Shown in pieces: positions 5,230 to 11,437 of a stretch of 11,437 nucleotides of DNA. Where the stretch lies: NCBI GenBank assembly GCA_025925615.1, contig JAICLN010000093.1:1-11437 (forward strand), written 5' to 3'. Numbering within the stretch: the first letter of the stretch is position 1; every line of letters begins with the position of its first letter. Below the pieces are notes generated by a model. It worked only from the letters and a program-made list of their open reading frames with translations. It did no database searches and was not told where the DNA came from. The position numbers were made by a program, and so were the translations under genes. The DNA comes from Actinomycetospora sp. (GTDB lineage: Bacteria; Actinomycetota; Actinomycetes; Mycobacteriales; Pseudonocardiaceae).

Positions 5230-8110
5230 GCTGCCGCGCTCCTTCCGGATCGACGTGGACGGGATCGGTGACCTCGGCGACGACGTCCCGCCCGTCGGGG
5301 TGGCGGACCGTGACCCGGGTCCCGATCTCCGCCAGGTCGGGCTCCAGCTGGCCGAGGCAGATGGCGCGGCCGAGCGTCGGCGACATCCGGCTCGAGGTGA
5401 TCCGGCCGGCGATCGACCCGTCGCGGTCGAGGATCTGGCTCGCCTCGGGCGGGACGATCGTGGGGTCCACCGGGCGCAGGCCCACCAGACGCGGGTGACC
5501 GCCGCGCTCGTGCTGCCAGGCCAGTTCGGGCTTGCCGGCGAAGTCCGGCTTGTCCAGCTTGATGAGGTCGCCCAGCCCGGCGCTGAAGCCCTGGGTGAGC
5601 CCGTCGGTGTCCTGCCCGACGATGGCGTGACCCTTCTCCAGGCGCAGAATGCGCTGGGCCTCCACCCCGAACGGCGTCACCCCGAGGTCCTCACCGGCTG
5701 CCATCAGCCGTTCCCAGACGTGCAGGCCGTAGGCGGCCGGGACGTGGATCTCGTAGGAGAGCTCCCCGGTGAACCCGATCCGCCACAGCACGCAGTCGGC
5801 GACGCCGGCCACCGTCGCGCTGCGCACGTTCATGTAGCCGAACGCCTCGGACGCGAGATCGAGCCCCTCGACGAGGCGTCCGACCAGCTCCCGCGAGTGC
5901 GGGCCGGCGACGTTGATGCTCGCGTAGGCGGTGGTGACCGGGGTGACGTGCACCTGCCACTCCGGGTGCGCGGTCTGCAGCCAGTTCTCGACCCACTCCC
6001 AGACCGTCGCCGCGCCCGACGACGTCGTCGAGCACAGGTAGTGGTCCTCGCCCAGGCGGCCGGTGACGCCGTCGTCGAGCACGACGCCGTCCTCGGCGCA
6101 CATCACGCCGTACCGGACCCGCCCCACGGCGAGGCGCTGCCACTTGTTCACGTAGAGCAGCTCGAGCAGCTTCGGGATGTCCGGGCCGCGGAGGTCGAGC
6201 TTCCCGATCGGGGTGACGTCGATGATCCCGACCCGGGTGCGGACCGCGGTGACCTCGGCCGCCGGGTCGCCGTAGTGCTCCGGGCGGATCCACTGCCCGG
6301 CGACCAACGGGACGGCGCCGTGGCGCTCGTGCCAGGGCTGCATCGGCGAGTACCGCACGGGCTCGGACGGCCGGCCCGCGAGCGCGCCGAGCGTCACCGG
6401 CGCGTACATCGGGCGCCACGTCGTGGTGCCGGTCTCGGCCATGGTGCGCCCGGTGGCCTGCGCGAGGACGGCGACCATGTTGACCGTCTCGAGCTTGCCC
6501 TGGGTCGGGCCCATGGTCGCCGTGGTGTAGCGCTTGAGCAGCTCGACGGAGTCGTATCCCTCCCGGATCGCGGTCCGCAGCTCCTTGAGCCCGACGTCCT
6601 CGCACTGGTCGACGAAGCCGCCCGTGCCGTTGGTGAACAGCTCCGGGTGGTCGGGGGTCACGAGCTCCGGGACGACGACGGGGGCCGCGTCCGGCTGTGG
6701 GACCGGAGGTCGGGGTGTCGTGACCGCGGTGGGGACGGCCGCGAGACGACGGGCGACGCGGGCCGCGCGTCGCGCGGCCTCCCGTCCGGTCGCGTCGCCG
6801 TGGGCGACGAGCTCGTCCGTGCTGCCCTCGCCGACGATGCCACCCGCGGCCAGCACGTTGTCGGGCAGGCGGGCCGGGTCGGGCCGGAACCGGGCGGTGC
6901 GGGGGTCGTACACCGGGTCGTCGCCGGACTGGTTGAGCAGCGAGGTCGGCGCCGTCCACCCGACGGCGGTGACGAGCAGGTCGGCTTCGACCCGCCGCCC
7001 GCCGGTGAGCTCGACGCTCTGCACGCCGCCCCGGCCGTGCGCGGCGACGATCCCCTCGCCGCGCCGGGCGTCGATCACGGCGGCCACGTCCACACCGACC
7101 CGGGCGAGGTCCGCGGCCGCGGCGTCGCCGTCGGGGTTGGCGGTGAGCACCACCGCCCGCTGCCCGGGACGGACCGCGTGCAGGTTGACCAGCCGTCGCA
7201 CGCCGGTGGACAGCAGCACGCCGGGCAGGTCGTTGCCGGCGAACACGTACGGCCGCTCGATCAGCCCGGCCGCGACGACCAGCGTCTTCGCCCGGGCCTT
7301 GACCAGGCGTTCGGCCACCCCGGGCAGGCTGCGCTGCACGATCGGGATCCAGTTGTCGTCGAAGCGGGCCCCGGCGACGGAGTCGGTCATGACCTCGATG
7401 CCGGGCTCGGCGGCGACGGCGGCGGTGAGCTCGCGCAGCGCGGCGAGCTCGGCGCTCCCGCCCCAGCGCAGGTGGCCGCCGAGCTGGTGCTCCTCCTCGA
7501 CGAGCAGCACCGACGCCCCGGCCCGGGCGGCCGCCACGGCGGCGGCCATCCCGGCGGGCCCGCCACCGGCGACGACGACGTCGGGGTGGGCGTAGCGCTT
7601 GTCGTAGACCTCCGTGCCCGGCACCGGCGAGATCTCGCCGGCGTGCACGAACGTGCGCAGCACCTTCTCGTACGACGGCCAGAGACGCTCGGGCTTGATG
7701 AAGGTCTTGTAGTAGAAGCCCGGGGCGAGGAAGCGCCCGGCCAGGCCGTTGACCGCCTTGAGGTCGAACGCCAGCGACGGCCAGGTGTTCTGGGACCGGA
7801 CGTCGTCCCCCTCGCGCAGCAGCCGGTGGGCGCCGCGCACGTTCGGCTCGTCGCCGACCTGGAACAGCGCGCCGGGATCGAGGTAGCTCGCGGTGGAGAG
7901 GCCGCGGGGGCGGTGGTACTTGTAGCTGCGGGAGAGGACCCGCTCCCCCGCCGCTGTGAGGGCCGAGGCGAGGGTGTCGCCCGGGTGCCCCTGCAGCACC
8001 CGGCCGTTCCAGGTGAAGTCCAGCGTGCGGTGCCGGTCGATGACCTCCCCGGGCTGGGGCCCGAGGCGTCCCGACGTGGCGGTGGACCGGGTGATGGGCA
8101 GGATCGTCAC
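5222..8110 (-). CDS. soxA: Sarcosine oxidase, alpha subunit (NAD-binding and folate-binding)
   Basis: The alpha subunit has 962 residues, the normal size. The start is GTG 8110, overlapping the soxD stop as GTGA. Domains in order: a ferredoxin-like N-terminal fold (about 25-105, with LQGHPGDTLASALTAAGERV and YKYHRPRGL) lacking the Cys set of an iron-sulfur cluster; a flavoprotein-type Rossmann domain (176-455) with VVVAGGGPAGMAAA at 178-191 and a second nucleotide-binding region with the AAGGIVGEG signature at 421-429; a linker with FVDQCEDV (499-506); and a C-terminal GcvT-like aminomethyltransferase domain (about 590-950) with GIIDVTPIGKLDLRGPD, the THF site. Alpha binds NAD and channels the methyl-derived carbon to THF, giving 5,10-methylene-THF. 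It forms the complex with SoxB, D and G encoded around it. The homologous N-methylglutamate dehydrogenase subunit MgdC has the same layout, so the substrate is not fixed by sequence alone. Confidence 0.94.
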   Translation of the reverse strand: MTILPITRSTATSGRLGPQPGEVIDRHRTLDFTWNGRVLQGHPGDTLASALTAAGERVLSRSYKYHRPRGLSTASYLDPGALFQVGDEPNVRGAHRLLREGDDVRSQNTWPSLAFDLKAVNGLAGRFLAPGFYYKTFIKPERLWPSYEKVLRTFVHAGEISPVPGTEVYDKRYAHPDVVVAGGGPAGMAAAVAAARAGASVLLVEEEHQLGGHLRWGGSAELAALRELTAAVAAEPGIEVMTDSVAGARFDDNWIPIVQRSLPGVAERLVKARAKTLVVAAGLIERPYVFAGNDLPGVLLSTGVRRLVNLHAVRPGQRAVVLTANPDGDAAAADLARVGVDVAAVIDARRGEGIVAAHGRGGVQSVELTGGRRVEADLLVTAVGWTAPTSLLNQSGDDPVYDPRTARFRPDPARLPDNVLAAGGIVGEGSTDELVAHGDATGREAARRAARVARRLAAVPTAVTTPRPPVPQPDAAPVVVPELVTPDHPELFTNGTGGFVDQCEDVGLKELRTAIREGYDSVELLKRYTTATMGPTQGKLETVNMVAVLAQATGRTMAETGTTTWRPMYAPVTLGALAGRPSEPVRYSPMQPWHERHGAVPLVAGQWIRPEHYGDPAAEVTAVRTRVGIIDVTPIGKLDLRGPDIPKLLELLYVNKWQRLAVGRVRYGVMCAEDGVVLDDGVTGRLGEDHYLCSTTSSGAATVWEWVENWLQTAHPEWQVHVTPVTTAYASINVAGPHSRELVGRLVEGLDLASEAFGYMNVRSATVAGVADCVLWRIGFTGELSYEIHVPAAYGLHVWERLMAAGEDLGVTPFGVEAQRILRLEKGHAIVGQDTDGLTQGFSAGLGDLIKLDKPDFAGKPELAWQHERGGHPRLVGLRPVDPTIVPPEASQILDRDGSIAGRITSSRMSPTLGRAICLGQLEPDLAEIGTRVTVRHPDGRDVVAEVTDPVHVDPEGARQRV

Positions 8111-8376
8111 GGCGCACCGCCCGCGGCCGTCGTGGAGCGGACCTCGTTGGTGAGCGTGTGGCGCTCGGCCGTGAAGTACCGGCGGCAGCCCGAGCCGTGG
8201 TACCAGGACTCGGTCGACCAGCCCCGCGGGTTGGCGTGGAGATAGAGGTAGCGCCGCCACTGCTCCGGCGTCGCGGTCGCGGGATCGGGCCGCGCGCCGG
8301 CCTCGCCCGCCTCACCGCAGAAGCGGAACTCGGTGGCCGAGCGCGGGCCGCACCAGGGACAGGGCAACAGCATCAT
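8107..8376 (-). CDS. soxD: Sarcosine oxidase, delta subunit
   Basis: This 89-residue zinc protein starts at ATG 8376, with GAGG nine nt upstream; a second ATG at 8373 is possible. LLPCPWCGPRSATEFRFCGE (3-22) and NPRGWSTESWYHGSGCRRYF (49-68) are the two family signatures. C6, C9, H60 and C64 are the expected zinc ligands. The tail runs to AAGGAP and the stop overlaps soxA by 3 bp. The length is typical. The delta subunit has a structural role in the heterotetramer. Small size and tight spacing (53 nt after soxB, overlap with soxA) fit an operon. Confidence 0.94.
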   Translation of the reverse strand: MMLLPCPWCGPRSATEFRFCGEAGEAGARPDPATATPEQWRRYLYLHANPRGWSTESWYHGSGCRRYFTAERHTLTNEVRSTTAAGGAP

Positions 8377-8429
8377 GACGGATCACCTCGGCGGGAGGTC
8401 GGGGTTCGGGGCGGCAGGAGCGGGGTTCG

Positions 8430-9731
8430 TCAGTGGCCCACGGCGGCCGCGCCCTTCTCCCCCACGAGGCGCCCGGCGAGGAAGCGGTCGAGCCCGAAGG
8501 CGGAGATGATCTCGGGCGGGCGGCCCGCGGCGATGCAGTCGGCCATGGCCTCCCCGGACACCGGGCCGGCCTTGAAGCCGTAGGTCCCCCACCCGACGTC
8601 GACGTAGAACCCCTCGACCTCGGTCGGGCCCATGATCGGCGAGTAGTCCGGCGTCATGTCGCACAGCCCGGCCCACTGGCGCAGCAGTCGCATCCGGGAC
8701 AGCGCCGGCATCAGCTCGAGGACGTGCCCGGCGATGCCCTCGCTGAACTCGAGGGAGCCGCGGATCGAGTAGGACGCGAACGGGTCGACGCTGGCCCCGA
8801 ACACGAGCTCGCCGCGGTCGGTCTGGCTGACGTAGACGTGCAGCGTGCCGGAGACGACGACGGTGTCGAGGAAAGGCTTGACCGGCTCGGTGACCGCGGC
8901 CTGCAGGGGGAAGGTCTGCACCGGCATCGCGACCCCGGCCATGTCCGAGATCAGGCTCGACCACCCGGCGGTCGCGTTGAGCACCGTCCCGGTGGCGATC
9001 CGGCCGCGCGAGGTCTGCACGCCGGTCACGCGCCCGCGCTCGACGTCGATCCCGGTGACCTCGGTCTTCTGGTGGATGTGCACCCCGTGGGCGTCCGCGG
9101 CCCGGGCGTAGCCCCACACGACGGCGTCGTGGCGCACGATCCCGCCGGGCGGGTGGTAGAGCGCGCCGAGGATCGGATATCGCGTGTCCGACGAGGTGTC
9201 GAGGTACGGGACCAGCTTCTTGACCTCGTCGGCGTCGATCACCTCGGAGTCGACGCCCTGCAGCTTGTTCACCTCGGTGCGCCAGCGCATGGTGCGCAGC
9301 GAGGCGTCGTTGTGCGCCAACGTGAGGTGGCCGCGCTGGGAGAACATGACGTTGAAGTTCAGGTCGGCGGCCAGGTGCTCGTAGAGCTTCACCGAGCGGT
9401 CGTAGAACCGGACGCCGTCGGGCGTGAGGTAGTTCGAGCGCAGGATCGAGGTGTTCCGCCCCGACCCGCCGCCCCCGATCCAGGACCGGTCGAGGACGGC
9501 GACGTCGGTGATGCCGTGGTTCTGCGCCAGGTAGTGGGCGGCGGCCAGCCCGTGCACCCCGCCGCCGATGATCACGACGTCGTAGTGGTCGCGCAGGTCG
9601 TGCTCGCGCCACGCCCGGGGCCAGTCCGAGCCCGTGATCCCGTGCCGCACCAGGTCCCACGCCGAGTACCCCCGCGGCCGGGTGCCGTTGCCGTTGCGGC
9701 GGTGACCGTTGCCGTTGCTCGTGGCGAACAC
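8430..9731 (-). CDS. soxB: Sarcosine oxidase, beta subunit (FAD/FMN catalytic subunit)
   Basis: The protein has 433 residues, slightly above the usual of about 405 because of an Asn/Gly/Arg-rich N-terminus (NGNGHRRNGNGTRPRG). The start is GTG 9731 with GAGAGGGA three nt upstream. DVVIIGGGVHGLAAAHYLAQ (51-70) is the FAD-binding DAO motif, followed by GGGGSGRNTSILRSNYLTPD (86-105). IVRHDAVVWGYARAA lies around 198-212; H201 is probably the covalent FMN His (His173 of the Pseudomonas maltophilia enzyme, from memory). The C-terminus has WAGLCDMTPDYSPIMGPTEV and VGWGTYGFKAGPVSGEAMAD, the active-site region. Beta oxidises the N-methyl group and passes electrons to FMN and O2. It follows glnT by 45 nt on the same strand, so the two are probably co-transcribed. 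Confidence 0.95.
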   Translation of the reverse strand: MFATSNGNGHRRNGNGTRPRGYSAWDLVRHGITGSDWPRAWREHDLRDHYDVVIIGGGVHGLAAAHYLAQNHGITDVAVLDRSWIGGGGSGRNTSILRSNYLTPDGVRFYDRSVKLYEHLAADLNFNVMFSQRGHLTLAHNDASLRTMRWRTEVNKLQGVDSEVIDADEVKKLVPYLDTSSDTRYPILGALYHPPGGIVRHDAVVWGYARAADAHGVHIHQKTEVTGIDVERGRVTGVQTSRGRIATGTVLNATAGWSSLISDMAGVAMPVQTFPLQAAVTEPVKPFLDTVVVSGTLHVYVSQTDRGELVFGASVDPFASYSIRGSLEFSEGIAGHVLELMPALSRMRLLRQWAGLCDMTPDYSPIMGPTEVEGFYVDVGWGTYGFKAGPVSGEAMADCIAAGRPPEIISAFGLDRFLAGRLVGEKGAAAVGH

Positions 9732-9742
9732 GGGTCCCTCTC

Positions 9743-9778
9743 GATCGGTCGGTCTTCTCGTTAGGGGATCGGTCGGTC
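9743..9778. repeat. 12-bp direct repeat in the glnT-soxB gap
   Basis: GATCGGTCGGTC occurs at 9743-9754 and again at 9767-9778, 24 bp apart, filling most of the short gap and touching the glnT stop codon. The 24-bp spacing is close to, but not exactly, two helical turns. It could be a protein-binding pair or a slippage product. Confidence 0.35.
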
Positions 9779-11129
9779 AGGCCTGGGTCAGGTAGCGCGT
9801 GATTTCCCAGTCCGAGACGTCGGCGTGGTACTCGTCGAACTCCTGCTGCTTGATCGCCGCGAAGTAGTCGACGAAGTCGCCGCCCGGGGTCTTGCCGAGC
9901 GCCACCCGCAGCACGTCGTCCTCGACGAGTTCCTCCACCGCGCGGTCCAGGCTGCGGGGTAGCCGGGTGACGCCGCGCGCGCGGACCTCCTCGGGCGACA
10001 GGGCGAACAGGTTGTCGTCCGTCCGCGGCCCCGGCTCGGCGCCACGGTCGATCCCGTCGAGCCCGGCCGCCAGCAGCGCCGCCGAGGCCAGGTAGGGGTT
10101 CGCCGACCCGTCCACGCCGCGGTGCTCGATGCGGCCGCCCTCGGGGATCCGCAGCATCACCGAGCGGTTGTTGCCGCCGTAGGCGACGTAGGCGGGCGCC
10201 CACGTCGACCCGGACGTCGGTGGCGCCACCCCGATCCGCTTGTAGGAGTTCACCGTCGGGCAGATGACGGCGGAGGCCGCGCGGCTGTGCTCCAGGAGGC
10301 CACCGAGGTACTGGTAGGCGGTCGGCGAGAGCCCCATCGGGTCGCTCGCGTCGTCGAAGAGCGGCTCGTCGCCGGCGGTCCAGAGGCTCTGGTGGAAGTG
10401 CATGCCGTTGCCCGTCACCGTGCTGAACGGCTTGGGCATGAACGTGGCGACCATCCCGGCGTCGTGCGCCAGCATGTGGATCATGTAGCGGAAGAAGATG
10501 ACGCGGTCGGCCGTGGTGAGCGCGTCCGAGTAGTGCCAGTTGTTCTCGAACTGGCCGGTGCCGTCCTCGTGGTCGTTGGCGTAGTTGCCCCACCCGAGGG
10601 TGTTGAGGTTGCGCGACACCGTGGAGAGGTGGTCCCACATCCGCGTCAGGCCCTTGACCTCGTAACAGGGCTTCGCCGAGGTGTCGAGCGGGTCGGCGCA
10701 CTCGAGCCCGCCGTCGGGTCGGCGGCGCAGCAGCGAGTACTCCATCTCGGCACCGGTCTTGAACACCCAGCCGCGCTGCTCGGCGAGCTCGTCGAGCAAC
10801 CGGCGCAGGATCACCCGCGGCGCGTACGGCCAGGGGCGCCCGTCGACGTAGGGGTCGCAGTGCAGCACCGCGACGCCCGGCTTCCACGGGAGCGGGGTGT
10901 ACGACGCCGGGTCGGGCACCGCGATGACGTCCGGGTCGGCCGGGCTCTGGCCCAGATCACCCGCCGCGAACCCGGCGAACCCCGCCCCGCCATCCATCAG
11001 CAGGTCGAAGCTCGAAGCGGGCACCGCCTTGGCGCACGGCTTGCCGTGGAGGTCGACGAACAGCGCGAGGAAGAACTCGATGCCGTCGTCCTCGGCGCGC
11101 CTGCGCAGGTCGCTCCGTGGGTCTCCCAT
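9777..11129 (-). CDS. glnT: Type III glutamine synthetase-like ligase (GlnT/GMAS family)
   Basis: The protein has 450 residues from ATG 11129 (AAGGAG five nt upstream); the longer frame to 11384 crosses the promoter region and is rejected. An N-terminal beta-grasp segment (EFFLALFVDLHGKPCAKAVP) is followed by the catalytic domain: TGAEMEYSLL (125-134; E128 and E130 as metal ligands), GQFENNWHY (192-200), MPKPFSTVTGNGMHFHQSL (231-249), NSYKRIGVAPPTSGSTWAP (294-312) and NNRSVMLRIPEGGRIEHRGV (320-339). All catalytic motifs are present and it lacks the adenylylation-loop look of GlnA type I-beta. Members of this clade make glutamine or, in methylotrophs, gamma-glutamylmethylamide from methylamine (GmaS). 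As first gene of the sarcosine operon it probably handles amine nitrogen; which reaction is open. The symbol is given for the clade, not for a proven function. Confidence 0.85.
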   Translation of the reverse strand: MGDPRSDLRRRAEDDGIEFFLALFVDLHGKPCAKAVPASSFDLLMDGGAGFAGFAAGDLGQSPADPDVIAVPDPASYTPLPWKPGVAVLHCDPYVDGRPWPYAPRVILRRLLDELAEQRGWVFKTGAEMEYSLLRRRPDGGLECADPLDTSAKPCYEVKGLTRMWDHLSTVSRNLNTLGWGNYANDHEDGTGQFENNWHYSDALTTADRVIFFRYMIHMLAHDAGMVATFMPKPFSTVTGNGMHFHQSLWTAGDEPLFDDASDPMGLSPTAYQYLGGLLEHSRAASAVICPTVNSYKRIGVAPPTSGSTWAPAYVAYGGNNRSVMLRIPEGGRIEHRGVDGSANPYLASAALLAAGLDGIDRGAEPGPRTDDNLFALSPEEVRARGVTRLPRSLDRAVEELVEDDVLRVALGKTPGGDFVDYFAAIKQQEFDEYHADVSDWEITRYLTQA

Positions 11130-11315
11130 GGCGTCTCCTTCCCTCGCGGCGCCCGTCGAGGGGACCGACATAGGTGTGGACTTAGGACCATTCGTAGGCA
11201 ACACCGCGGCGCGCAGGAGTGTCAACCCCGTCACACTGCTCCCCCCGGGACGACCGGGGGGCGGGGCCCGGCCGCCGAACCGGTCGAGCGTGGGGGCGGT
11301 CGGTAGCCTGGGCCC
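11130..11315. promoter_or_regulatory. Divergent promoter region between glnT and the FadR-type regulator
   Basis: The region holds an imperfect 14-bp palindrome, TGGACTTAGGACCA (11177-11190; 10 of 14 positions symmetric), of the TGG...CCA type seen in FadR/GntR operators. On the minus strand TTGACA (11220-11225) is a good -35, followed 18 nt later by a weak TTGCCT (11196-11201). The palindrome would lie just downstream of such a promoter, where bound repressor could block the operon. The motifs are visible; roles are inferred. Confidence 0.35.
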
Positions 11316-11316
11316 A
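11304..11316 (+). promoter_or_regulatory. Leaderless-type -10 element for the FadR-type regulator
   Basis: TAGCCT (11304-11309) fits TANNNT and ends 6 nt before the ATG at 11316, with no Shine-Dalgarno sequence between them. Transcription would start at or next to the A of the ATG, giving a leaderless mRNA as is common in actinobacteria. Confidence 0.45.
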
Positions 11317-11437
11317 TGACCCGGCCGGTCACCGCGATCACGCTGACCCAGGCGGTCGCGGACCACCTGCGCCGGCTGATCCATCGTGGGGACGTGGCGC
11401 CGGGGGAACGCCTTCCTCCGGAGCGCGAGCTCGCCGA
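11316..11437 (+). CDS. GntR-family regulator (probably FadR subfamily), N-terminus only
   Basis: Forty residues are visible before the window ends. After MTRPVTAITLTQ comes AVADHLRRLIHRGDVAPGER, then LPPERELA, the opening of a GntR winged helix with its conserved L-I-x-G-x-x-x-P-G-x-x-L-P-x-E-R-x-L-A pattern. The LPPERELA form is typical of the FadR/FCD subfamily, but the ligand domain lies outside the window, so the subfamily is provisional. It is divergent from glnT and the natural candidate repressor of the sarcosine operon. The ATG is 6 nt from a -10 element, suggesting leaderless translation. Confidence 0.8.
   Translation, partial: MTRPVTAITLTQAVADHLRRLIHRGDVAPGERLPPERELA

Noticed and set aside
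4742..8245. Very long open frame (over 1,100 codons) on the plus strand antisense to soxA/soxG
   Set aside because: It lies opposite well-supported soxA, soxD and soxG, has Arg/Gly/Val/Asp-rich low-complexity translation and no recognisable domain; a typical shadow in high-GC DNA.
8383..10887. 834-codon minus-strand frame across glnT and soxB
   Set aside because: It overlaps both genes in another frame and is dominated by Arg, Pro and Ala without motifs.
11130..11384. N-terminal extension of the glutamine synthetase to 11384
   Set aside because: It would cross the start of the divergent regulator and the promoter region, and the extra 85 residues are low-complexity; ATG 11129 has AAGGAG at good spacing.
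1..11437. CRISPR arrays, tRNA/rRNA genes, intact transposases or integrases
   Set aside because: No regularly spaced repeats, no cloverleaf or rRNA-like sequence and no recognisable recombinase motif was found on reading both strands.

Overview
This window is very GC-rich DNA (roughly 70% or more by eye) with strongly G/C-biased third codon positions, frequent GTG starts, stop/start overlaps (GTGA, ATGA) and a leaderless-looking promoter at the right edge. Together these suggest an actinobacterium. Protein flavour and gene content would suit Pseudonocardiaceae or relatives, but that placement is inference.

Left part (1-2750) is a patchwork. It opens with the truncated end of a MarR-type regulator (1-147). 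Tail to tail with it lies a fragment of a DHA2/EmrB-type MFS drug transporter (144-290, minus), so a regulator/efflux pair has probably decayed here. A perfect 23-bp palindrome follows at 394-416, then an intact small 2TM-domain membrane protein (475-744, minus). Next come a HutC-type GntR/UTRA regulator (from 996) and, directly after it, an acyltransferase that resembles rhizobial NodA along its whole length (1804-2406). No nodB or nodC is present. The GntR frame has no stop codon where the protein should end; it stays open through the entire NodA-like gene to 2633.

Middle part (2748-3692): a relic of a glutamine synthetase C-terminus (2748-2903) sits in the same open frame as, and just upstream of, an intact XRE-cupin regulator (2985-3692). 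That regulator meets purU tail to tail with a 4-bp CTAG overlap.

Right part (3689-11129, minus strand) is one compact catabolic operon read from right to left: glnT-like type III glutamine synthetase, soxB, soxD, soxA, soxG, purU. The heterotetrameric sarcosine oxidase oxidatively demethylates sarcosine to glycine and passes the one-carbon unit to tetrahydrofolate. PurU hydrolyses 10-formyl-THF to formate and THF, recycling the folate. The glutamine synthetase homologue would use nitrogen from the pathway, making glutamine or possibly gamma-glutamylmethylamide. Four of the junctions are overlapping or tightly spaced, so translational coupling is likely. A divergent FadR/GntR-type regulator starts at 11316 and runs off the window. 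The intergenic region between it and glnT holds an imperfect palindrome that could be its operator.

The most interesting item is the NodA-like acyltransferase paired with a HutC-type regulator outside any Nod-factor cluster.
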